Below, piece after piece: positions 27,609 through 34,868 of a DNA stretch of 64,000 nt. The notes under the pieces were generated by a model. That model had not been told where the DNA came from and did no database searches. It saw only the letters and a program-made list of their open reading frames with translations. Position 1 is the stretch's first letter; every line of letters begins with the position of its first letter. The translations under genes and the position numbers were made by a program. This DNA comes from JASHVB01 sp035508435 (GTDB lineage: Bacteria > Pseudomonadota > Alphaproteobacteria > Acetobacterales > Acetobacteraceae): positions 1 to 64,000 of the forward strand of contig DATJNA010000034.1 of NCBI GenBank assembly GCA_035508435.1. The letters run 5' to 3'.

Positions 27609-28058
27609 TCACTCCCCCGCGCCCTGATGCTCCGGCAGCCGCTCCTTCAGAACGTCGCGTATCTCCGCCAGCAAAGCCTCCGGCTTCGGGCCCGCCACGG
27701 CGTCCTCCCGGACGTGCAGCCGCGTCAGCACCTTCACCACCCAGAACACGGCGAATGCCACAATGATGAACTGGATGATCGCGTTGATGAACAACCCCAG
27801 GTTCAACGTCGGCGCGCCGGCATGCTGCGCGTCGGCCAGAGATTCATAATGCTTGCCGTTCAGCGCAAAGAACACGTTGGAAAAATCCACCCCGCCGGTC
27901 AACAGCCCCAACAGCGGATTGAACACATCCTTCACCAGACTGGTCACCACGCCGGTGAAGGCGGCACCGATGATGATGCCAACCGCAAGGTCCACGACAT
28001 TGCCGCGCATGATGAAGCTGCGGAACTCGTTCACCCATCCTGGTGTCTTCAGGTCCAT
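27609..28058 (-). CDS. mscL: Large-conductance mechanosensitive channel
   Basis: A 149-residue channel that opens under membrane tension during hypo-osmotic shock. The N-terminal amphipathic helix (EFRSFIMRGNVVDLAVG) and TM1 with the constriction (IIIGAAFTGVVTSLVKD) are typical. A periplasmic loop follows, then TM2 (INAIIQFIIVAFAVFWVVK) and a charged C-terminal helix. The ATG at 28058 with GGGGG upstream is preferred over an in-frame extension to 28118. It is convergent with uvrB. Confidence 0.96.
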   Translation of the reverse strand: MDLKTPGWVNEFRSFIMRGNVVDLAVGIIIGAAFTGVVTSLVKDVFNPLLGLLTGGVDFSNVFFALNGKHYESLADAQHAGAPTLNLGLFINAIIQFIIVAFAVFWVVKVLTRLHVREDAVAGPKPEALLAEIRDVLKERLPEHQGAGE

Positions 28059-28142
28059 CGCTGTTTCCCCCTTGGTTCTCGCGTGTGCTGCCGGTGACTG
28101 CCTTATAGCGCCTGCCACCGTTCACGCGGCAGAGGCGGTCCC

Positions 28143-30218
28143 TCAGGCCAATCCCGCAAGCTCTCGCCACTCCTGCTCGCTGATCGTGCGCACACCCAGC
28201 TCCGTCGCCTTGCGTGCCTTGGAGCCGGCGTCGGCGCCCACCACCACCAGGTCGGTCTTCTTCGACACGCTGTCGGTCACCTTGGCACCCAGTGCCTCGG
28301 CACGCGCCTTCGCCTCGGGCCGCGTCATCGTTTCCATCGAGCCGGTGAACACCAGAGTCTTGCCGGCAATCGCGCTGTCCGCCGTCGCGGCCTGGGCGGC
28401 ATCCTCGATCGTCAGCTCCGCCGCCAGCGCGTCCAGGGTTTGCACATTGCGTGGCTCGGCGAAGAAATCCGCCAGTTCCGTCGCGATCGAAGGGCCGATG
28501 CCGACGATGCTGCCGAGTTCCTCGCGCGCTTCCGACCCGACTTCGGTCGCGGCCAGCATCTGCGCGCGCCAATGCGTGAAGCTGCCGTAATGCCGCGCCA
28601 GCAAGCGGGCATTCGCCTCACCAATGCGGCGGATCCCGAGCGCGTAGATAAAGCGTTCCAAAGCAATGCGCCGCCTTGCCGCGATCGCGCGTGACAGATT
28701 GCGCGCGGATACCGTGCCCCAGCCTTCGCGTTCCGCTATCTGCGCCTCGCGTGCCGGCAGATGGAAGATGTCGGCCGGCGTCTTGATCCAGCCTTCATCG
28801 TAGAATTCCAAAATCGTCTTTTCGCCAAGACCGTCGATATCGAAGGCGGGGCGCGAGACGAAATGGACCAGCCGCTCCACCTGCTGTGCGCCGCAGATCA
28901 GGCCGCCGGTGCAGCGCCGCACCGCCTCGCCCGGCGGGCGCACCGCGTGGCTGCCGCAGATCGGGCAGCGCTCGGGAAACACGAAGCGCTTCGCGCCATT
29001 TGGCCGACGTTCCAACACCACGCCGACGATCTGCGGAATGACGTCGCCGGCGCGTTGCAGAATCACGGTGTCGCCGATGTGGATGTCCTTGCGCGCGATC
29101 TCGTCCTCGTTGTGCAGCGTGGCATTCTGCACCAGCACGCCGCCGACATTCACCGGCTCGAGCCGTGCCACCGGGGTCAAAGCGCCGGTGCGGCCGACCT
29201 GGATGCGGATGTCCTGCAACACCGTCATCGCCTGCTGGGCGGGGAATTTCCAGGCGATCGCCCAGCGCGGCGCGCGGCCGACGAAGCCCAGGCGGCGTTG
29301 CAACGCCAGATCGTTGATCTTGTAGACCACGCCGTCGATGTCGTAGGCGAGACCCGACCGTTCTGCCGCGATGTTTGCCTGGAATTCCGTGGCCGCGGCT
29401 TCGTCGTGCACGTGCTTCGACAAGGGGTTCACGTCGAACCCCCAGTGCCGCAGCCGTTCCAGATATTCCCAATGCGTCGCCGCGACAGGTTCGCTCGCCT
29501 CCCCCATGGCATAGGCAAACAACGAGAGCGGACGGCCGGCGGTGATTTTGGCATCGAGCTGACGGAGACTGCCGGCAGCGGCATTGCGCGGATTGGCGAA
29601 CACCTTGTGGCCGGCGTTCGCCTGCGCCTCGTTCATGCTCAGGAAGTCGGCCTTGGTCATGAAGACTTCACCGCGGATCTCGATCAGATCCGGCGCATGG
29701 CCGTGCAGTTTGGCCGGGATGCTGTCCATGGTGCGCAGGTTGGCGGTCACGTCCTCGCCGACCATGCCGTCGCCGCGCGTCGCGCCGTGGACGAAACGGC
29801 CATGATCATAGGTGAGGTTGATCGAAAGGCCATCGATCTTCGGCTCGGCCACGAAGTCGAGGCGCGCGTCGGCGGGCAGTCCGAGGAATCGACGGGCCCG
29901 GGCGCAGAAGTCGCCGAATTCCTCGGCATCCATCGCATTGTCGAGCGACAGCATCGGTACGCGGTGGCGCAGCTTGGCGAAGCCGCCTTCCGGCACCTCG
30001 CCGACACGCTTCGAAGGCGAATCCTGGCGGATGAGATGGGGGAAGCGCGCCTCGATCGCAGCATTGCGGCGGCGCAACGCGTCGTACTCGGCGTCGGTGA
30101 TCTCCGGCGCGTCCTGCTGGTAGTAGAGGCGATCGTGATGCACGATCTCCTTGGCCAGCGACGCCAGCTCGGCGGCGGCTGCTTGCTCAGTCAGGGCGGC
30201 GACGTCGGTCTGGCTCAT
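28143..30218 (-). CDS. ligA: NAD-dependent DNA ligase
   Basis: Replicative/repair DNA ligase of 691 residues. Domain Ia for NAD binding is at 25-50 (YYQQDAPEITDAEYD). The adenylated lysine is K127 in EPKIDG. An OB fold follows, then a four-Cys zinc finger (C418, C421, C436, C442), helix-hairpin-helix repeats (about 455-600) and a C-terminal BRCT domain (about 610-691, GKTLVFTGSM). All catalytic elements are intact. The mscL gene starts 84 bp downstream, so transcription may continue into it. Confidence 0.98.
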   Translation of the reverse strand: MSQTDVAALTEQAAAAELASLAKEIVHHDRLYYQQDAPEITDAEYDALRRRNAAIEARFPHLIRQDSPSKRVGEVPEGGFAKLRHRVPMLSLDNAMDAEEFGDFCARARRFLGLPADARLDFVAEPKIDGLSINLTYDHGRFVHGATRGDGMVGEDVTANLRTMDSIPAKLHGHAPDLIEIRGEVFMTKADFLSMNEAQANAGHKVFANPRNAAAGSLRQLDAKITAGRPLSLFAYAMGEASEPVAATHWEYLERLRHWGFDVNPLSKHVHDEAAATEFQANIAAERSGLAYDIDGVVYKINDLALQRRLGFVGRAPRWAIAWKFPAQQAMTVLQDIRIQVGRTGALTPVARLEPVNVGGVLVQNATLHNEDEIARKDIHIGDTVILQRAGDVIPQIVGVVLERRPNGAKRFVFPERCPICGSHAVRPPGEAVRRCTGGLICGAQQVERLVHFVSRPAFDIDGLGEKTILEFYDEGWIKTPADIFHLPAREAQIAEREGWGTVSARNLSRAIAARRRIALERFIYALGIRRIGEANARLLARHYGSFTHWRAQMLAATEVGSEAREELGSIVGIGPSIATELADFFAEPRNVQTLDALAAELTIEDAAQAATADSAIAGKTLVFTGSMETMTRPEAKARAEALGAKVTDSVSKKTDLVVVGADAGSKARKATELGVRTISEQEWRELAGLA

Positions 30219-30239
30219 GCCGCCAGCCTAGAGCATTTT

Positions 30240-30284
30240 CAGCCTGGCCGGAATCAGCCTGGCCGGAATCAGCCTGGCCGGAAA
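30240..30284. repeat. 15-bp tandem repeat, three copies
   Basis: CAGCCTGGCCGGAAT occurs three times without spacing (30240, 30255, 30270); the last copy ends AAA. It sits 22 bp upstream of the ligA start. Confidence 0.85.
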
Positions 30285-30298
30285 ACGCGGGGCGCCGG

Positions 30299-30432
30299 TG
30301 TCATTGCGAGGACCGCGCGCCGCGCGCAGCGGCCCGAGGCAATCCTGGTCCAATGGCGCAGCGGTCGTCCAGGCGCGCTCTTGAACGCGGTTGCTTGGTT
30401 CCGCCGCGCCCCGCGCGCTCGTCGCAACGACA
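30299..30432. repeat. Paired copies of dispersed palindromic element
   Basis: The left part (30299-30350) reads TGTCATTGCGAGGACC then GAGGCAATCCTGGTCC. The right part (30387-30432) reads GCGGTTGCTTGG then GCTCGTCGCAACGACA. The outer ends are inverted relative to one another, making a long imperfect palindrome between ligA and the monooxygenase stop. Confidence 0.6.
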
Positions 30433-30441
30433 GATGCTCAC

Positions 30442-31641
30442 TCAAGGATAATGCGATAAGGCAACCGAGGTCGCATCGTACTGGTACAACCAGTCGTAGC
30501 GCTGCCTGATCTTGTCTGCCGCGAACTCGCGATCGATATAGTCCGCCGCGCCGGCGGCGTCCGCCAAGGCCGGATTATGAAATCGCTGGGTATTGTCCGC
30601 CGATCCGCGGACGATCGCGGCGGTCCGTTCCAGTCGCATCGCCTCGAAGCACTGCAATGCCGCCGGCACGGCACAGGCATCGAGGCAGCGTGCGACGATC
30701 AAGGCGTCCTCCAATGCCATGTTGGCGCCCTGTGCCAGGAACGGCAGCGTCGGGTGCGCGGCGTCGCCAAGCAGGCACACGCGGCCCTGCGCGAAGCGCG
30801 ACAGCGGATCGCGGCCGAGCAAGGCCCATTTGAACGGCGTATCGATGTTGCGGATGATGGTCTGCACGTCGTCATGCCAGCGGCCGAGGTCGCGGGCACA
30901 TTCCTCGCGCGTGCCGGCTTGGGTCCAGGATTCCACCAGCCAGTCGTCGCGCTCCACCGCGCCGACGAAATTCAGCAGCTCGCCGCGTCGCAGCGGATAG
31001 GTGACGACATGGCCGCCATGGCCCACCCAATTCGTGCCGACCAGCCGGCGCATATGCCGCGGCAGACGTTCCATCGGCACCAGGCCGCGCCACCCCATGA
31101 TGCCGGTGAAGCGCGCGCGGCCCTCGCCGAACATCTGCCGGCGGATCGCCGAATGCACGCCGTCGGCCGCCAGCAATACGTCGCCGGCATCATGCTCGCC
31201 GTTGGCGAGATGCAGCGTGACCGCAGCGTCCGATTGGTCGAAGCCGGTGCAGGCCACGCCGGCGGACACGGCGTCAGGCGCGACGGCGCGCACCGCCTGC
31301 AACAGCACGGCATGGAAGTCGCCACGATGCGCCATCCAGTACGGCGCGCCATAGCGCTGCACTGAACCGACGCCGAGATCGAACACGGGCCAGGTCTGCC
31401 CGGTGGTCCACAGCCGGATCTCCTTGCCGGTGGGTTCGCACACGATCCGGCGCATCGCCGCTTCCAGACCCAGCGCTATCAGCACGCGCGTGCCGTTGGA
31501 GCCAAGCTGGACGCCGGCACCGACCTCGCGCAGCTCGCTCGCTTGTTCGAAGACGCGGACGTCGTAGCCTCGTTGCAGCAGCGCCAGGGCCGTGGTGAGG
31601 CCGCACAGGCCTGCCCCGGCGATCAGGACTCGCGGCTTCAT
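30442..31641 (-). CDS. FAD-dependent aromatic-ring monooxygenase
   Basis: Class A flavoprotein hydroxylase of 399 residues. The Rossmann GAGLCG motif is at 8-13, the DG motif in AADGVHSAIRR at about 163-168, and the GD motif GDAAHPTLPFLAQGA near 290. The sequence style matches 3-hydroxybenzoate 6-hydroxylase and salicylate hydroxylase, both NADH-dependent. The upstream gene on the same strand encodes gentisate 1,2-dioxygenase, so conversion of 3-hydroxybenzoate to gentisate is the best guess (inference). The two genes are separated by 178 bp carrying a palindromic element. Confidence 0.85.
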   Translation of the reverse strand: MKPRVLIAGAGLCGLTTALALLQRGYDVRVFEQASELREVGAGVQLGSNGTRVLIALGLEAAMRRIVCEPTGKEIRLWTTGQTWPVFDLGVGSVQRYGAPYWMAHRGDFHAVLLQAVRAVAPDAVSAGVACTGFDQSDAAVTLHLANGEHDAGDVLLAADGVHSAIRRQMFGEGRARFTGIMGWRGLVPMERLPRHMRRLVGTNWVGHGGHVVTYPLRRGELLNFVGAVERDDWLVESWTQAGTREECARDLGRWHDDVQTIIRNIDTPFKWALLGRDPLSRFAQGRVCLLGDAAHPTLPFLAQGANMALEDALIVARCLDACAVPAALQCFEAMRLERTAAIVRGSADNTQRFHNPALADAAGAADYIDREFAADKIRQRYDWLYQYDATSVALSHYP

Positions 31642-31675
31642 AGGCCTGTCGTATCATGACGACGCGGGCTGGTTC

Positions 31676-31777
31676 CGTCATTGCGAAGCGCGACGCGCCG
31701 AGGCGATCCGATGCGGGCGCTGCCATGGCAAATCAATTCGACCCGGATTGCTTCGGCGCTGTCCGCCTCGCAATGGC
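31676..31777. repeat. Copies of dispersed palindromic element
   Basis: The left copy (31676-31710) reads CCGTCATTGCGAAGCGCG then GAGGCGATCC. The right copy (31740-31777) reads GACCCGGATTGCTTCGGCG then GCCTCGCAATGGCA. They lie in the gap between the monooxygenase and gentisate dioxygenase genes. Confidence 0.65.
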
Positions 31778-31819
31778 ACGTGAAGGCGAGGCAACGCACC
31801 GCCACCGGGCGGTGCCGCA

Positions 31820-32866
31820 TCACCCCCGCTCCTCCCGCCACAGCCCCAGCGCATCCTGCACGGGCCGGTCGGAGAAGCAGAACACTACGGCGTCGGACGC
31901 TGCGCGATGATGGTGCCGCGCCCAGCTTGGCACGACGAATATGTCGCGCGGCTGCCAGTGCAGCACGGTATCGCCGACCACCGTCTCGCCTTCGCCTTCG
32001 ACCACCGAGAACACCGTGCCATCGGTGCTGCGGTACGGGGCGGTGGCGAAGCCGGCGGGCAGCCACTGCATGCAGGCGCCGATCGTCGGCATCGGTGACC
32101 CGCCCGACGCCGGGTTCACATAGCGCAATTTGTACCCGTGGCAGGGGTCGGGGTCGCCGTTGCGTGCCAGCGTCGCCAGCGCCTCGCGCGTGCGTTCATA
32201 GGGGTAGTTGAACACCGGCGACGCCTTGCCCGGTCTGTAGTCCACCGGCAGCATGTTGGCGCCGTAGCGGGCGGAGCTATCGCCGGCCGGGCGCGACACC
32301 GACTGGCTGTCGGCATTTCCCGGTTCCATGAAGCTGGCGTCGAGCAAGCGCACGATCGGAATGTCCAATCCGTCCAGCCACACCATCGGCTGGTCGGTGT
32401 CGTTGCCGTGGTCGTGCCAGGTCCAGCTTGGGGTCAGCACGAAATCCCCAGGCTGCATCAGCGTGCGTTCGCCTTCGACGGCGGTATAGGCGCCGCGGCC
32501 TTCGATGATGAAGCGCAGCGCCGCCTGGGCGTGGCGATGCGCCGGGGCGACCTCGCCGGGCAGGATGAGCTGCAATCCGGCAAACAGTGAATGCGTGATG
32601 CAGGCCTGGCCCTGCATGCCGGGGTTTTCCAGGATCAGCACGCGGCGTTCCGCTTCCTTGGCGGTGATCAGGCGGCCGGCCTGCATCAGATGGGGACGCA
32701 CGTCCGCATCATAATGCCAGATCGCCGCCTCGATCGGGGTCGTCGGCGTGCGCGTGACCAGCGTGTGCAGCCGCTCCCAGAGCGGTGCCAGGCTTTGCGG
32801 AGCGATGCGGTCATAGAACGCCTGCCGCTCCGACGGCGCGGCGCTCGCTGGTGCGATATCGTTCAT
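31820..32866 (-). CDS. gtdA: Gentisate 1,2-dioxygenase
   Basis: Bicupin Fe(II) ring-cleavage enzyme of 348 residues that converts gentisate to maleylpyruvate. The metal-binding histidines of cupin 1 are H110 and H112 in PAHRHAQAALRF and H151 in WTWHDHGND. The second cupin (about 265-340, FSVVEGEGETVVGD) is the degenerate half typical of this family. GAGG lies about nine bases before the ATG at 32866. It is downstream of the monooxygenase by pathway but upstream in transcription. The maleylpyruvate isomerase and a dedicated fumarylpyruvate hydrolase are not adjacent. Confidence 0.9.
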   Translation of the reverse strand: MNDIAPASAAPSERQAFYDRIAPQSLAPLWERLHTLVTRTPTTPIEAAIWHYDADVRPHLMQAGRLITAKEAERRVLILENPGMQGQACITHSLFAGLQLILPGEVAPAHRHAQAALRFIIEGRGAYTAVEGERTLMQPGDFVLTPSWTWHDHGNDTDQPMVWLDGLDIPIVRLLDASFMEPGNADSQSVSRPAGDSSARYGANMLPVDYRPGKASPVFNYPYERTREALATLARNGDPDPCHGYKLRYVNPASGGSPMPTIGACMQWLPAGFATAPYRSTDGTVFSVVEGEGETVVGDTVLHWQPRDIFVVPSWARHHHRAASDAVVFCFSDRPVQDALGLWREERG

Positions 32867-32900
32867 GCGACGTTGCCTCGTTTTGACGGCAACGAATCGT

Positions 32901-34868
32901 CTAGGCAGCGCTGCCCGGCGAGTCAATCGCGACAGGACCGACGAACGCCGCATCCCGACACGGCGGCGGCGCAGCCCGTGCCGGTGTGGATTCGGCGCAT
33001 TGCTCTGCCGCTTCGACCGCAAGGCTGCAACGTTGGCGCAGGAACGTGGCGATGAGACGGAGCAAGGCTTCGCGTGCCCAACGCGCACTCAGCGTATGGT
33101 CCGCGCCTTCCAGCATGCGGAACATCACGTTCGACTGGCGGCGGAACTGGCGGCCCTGGGCGCCGAAATACTCGGCGATTTCGTCGAGGCCAGGATCGTT
33201 GCCGCTGAGCACGAACAAGATCGGCATGTGGCGCTGGCGCAGCGCGCGGATTTCGCGGCGCACGCATCCGACGCGGGTCTCCTCGCGGCCGAACAATGCC
33301 AGCAGCGGATCGGCCGCGGCCGCCGCGCGCCGCAGGACGCGAGTCGCCAGTGTACGGCTGATGCCGCCGAGATTGACCTCGCCGTGGATGATGCGATGCC
33401 AGACCGATGGGCTGGCAAGATGGTGCAGATAGAAGCGCGTCGTGCGGAATGTCGTGCGCTGCACGACCGACAGCGATTCGCCCTCGTCCCATACAAACTT
33501 TTGCAGGTTCACCAGCATGAGGCCGCTGATGCGACGGTCGCGGTAGGCGGCGCGCAGGGCATGGAATGCGCCGGAGCACATGCCGAGCAATAGCATGGGG
33601 GATTGGCAACGGCGGCTGAGTTCGTCGATGCCGGCGATAACGTCGCGGTCGCCTTGCTCGGAATACGGCTGGCCGCGCTCGCCGGTGTCGAGGGCGGAAT
33701 CGCCGCTGCCGGCACCATCCATGCGCAGCGAGGCGATGCCGTTCGCCGCGAGCCATCGCGCAATGGCAACCGCGCTGCGGCAATTGCCGGAGCGCGGATT
33801 GGCGCCGGTGTTGGCGATCAGCACCGGGGGTGCGTTGTCGCGCGGCAGCGCGGGGGTGGAGAGGATGCCGAACAGACTGTTGTCGGAGCCGAAGAAAATC
33901 GGGGTTTCGACGCCGGTGGCGGTCCGCAGTACTTCAGTTGCGGTCCTCGGTACCAGTGTTTCCGCCGCGCCGCGGGATTGCGCCGCGAAGCGAGCAAGCG
34001 GACGCGTGACAGCGATTTGCTCGGCACACCAACCAACGCGGCTCGTCGCGGTCGTCCCCATCCCGCTGGCGTTCCGCGCTGCCGCCCAACCCTGCTTCGC
34101 CGGCGGCGGAGACGTTGTCAGAACCCAGTCCGCCGCGCGGGCAAAAACTTCGTGTGGGACCGCATTTTCATACGGATCGCGCAGCATCTCGGCGAGGCCA
34201 TCGACCGCTTCGCTTGTCACCTCGGTGCCGAGCTTCCGCAGCCGTTCCGCCATAACGGTGCCAGCCGGGCTATCGTGCTGGTCCAGCACCAGCGCGTGCG
34301 GGGCGGGCCGGCGTGGCAGCGTCCCAACGTCGAGCCGGTCCAGCGCATCGCGCGTGACAGCATCGAGGCGGACGCCGTGGGCTTCGAACCAGCCGCCTTC
34401 CTCGATATGGCTCGGCACCTGCCAGATCTCGGCGGTCGCATTGGCGCGCAGCACCATTTCGCGCAAGAAGCGCCGCCCGCTGGCAACCGGCGCCAGGGCG
34501 ACCAGTGCCGCGACATCCTCGATATCACAGGCGGCGCGCGCCGCGAGCGCGGCACCGATCCGCACCCCCACCAACGTGATCGGACCGACGCCATATTGCT
34601 CGCGCAGCCAGGACACGCCGGCGACGATGCTGTCCAGCCAGATCCTGAAACGGCCCGCCTCGTCATCCTCGCCGGCGGAATCGCCGGCCCCATAATACTC
34701 CAGCCGCAGCGCCGGCATGCCCGAGACGGCGAAGCGTTCGGCGAGGTGCACCAGCGGGCGATAGACGTTGAGTGCCTCGTCGCCCAGGCTGCTGCAGATC
34801 AGCACCCCATGTGTGCCGGTCGCTTCGTGCAGGACACCCAGGCAGCCGGAGATGTAGACGGGAGTCAT
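32901..34868 (-). CDS. Two-domain alpha/beta-hydrolase-like protein
   Basis: A 655-residue protein made of two alpha/beta-hydrolase folds in tandem (about 1-255 and 325-610), resembling the exosortase-A-associated hydrolase type. Each half has an R-x(1-2)-D/E-x(2)-G-x-GDS motif (LRLEYYGAGDSAG at 54-66; LRMDGAGSGDSA near 382). The nucleophile elbow of half 1 is GVRIG (101-105) with Arg in place of Ser, so it is probably inactive. In half 2 it is GMCSG (430-434), giving C432 as a possible nucleophile, with a late His in GADHTLS. Its start overlaps the GH2 stop (ATGA). An acyl- or peptidyl-transfer role with the carrier-protein cluster upstream is possible (inference). Confidence 0.75.
   Translation of the reverse strand: MTPVYISGCLGVLHEATGTHGVLICSSLGDEALNVYRPLVHLAERFAVSGMPALRLEYYGAGDSAGEDDEAGRFRIWLDSIVAGVSWLREQYGVGPITLVGVRIGAALAARAACDIEDVAALVALAPVASGRRFLREMVLRANATAEIWQVPSHIEEGGWFEAHGVRLDAVTRDALDRLDVGTLPRRPAPHALVLDQHDSPAGTVMAERLRKLGTEVTSEAVDGLAEMLRDPYENAVPHEVFARAADWVLTTSPPPAKQGWAAARNASGMGTTATSRVGWCAEQIAVTRPLARFAAQSRGAAETLVPRTATEVLRTATGVETPIFFGSDNSLFGILSTPALPRDNAPPVLIANTGANPRSGNCRSAVAIARWLAANGIASLRMDGAGSGDSALDTGERGQPYSEQGDRDVIAGIDELSRRCQSPMLLLGMCSGAFHALRAAYRDRRISGLMLVNLQKFVWDEGESLSVVQRTTFRTTRFYLHHLASPSVWHRIIHGEVNLGGISRTLATRVLRRAAAAADPLLALFGREETRVGCVRREIRALRQRHMPILFVLSGNDPGLDEIAEYFGAQGRQFRRQSNVMFRMLEGADHTLSARWAREALLRLIATFLRQRCSLAVEAAEQCAESTPARAAPPPCRDAAFVGPVAIDSPGSAA

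Noticed and set aside
28761..30509. 582-residue frame antisense to ligA
   Set aside because: ligA has every catalytic element; the antisense frame is Arg/Asp/His-rich shadow.
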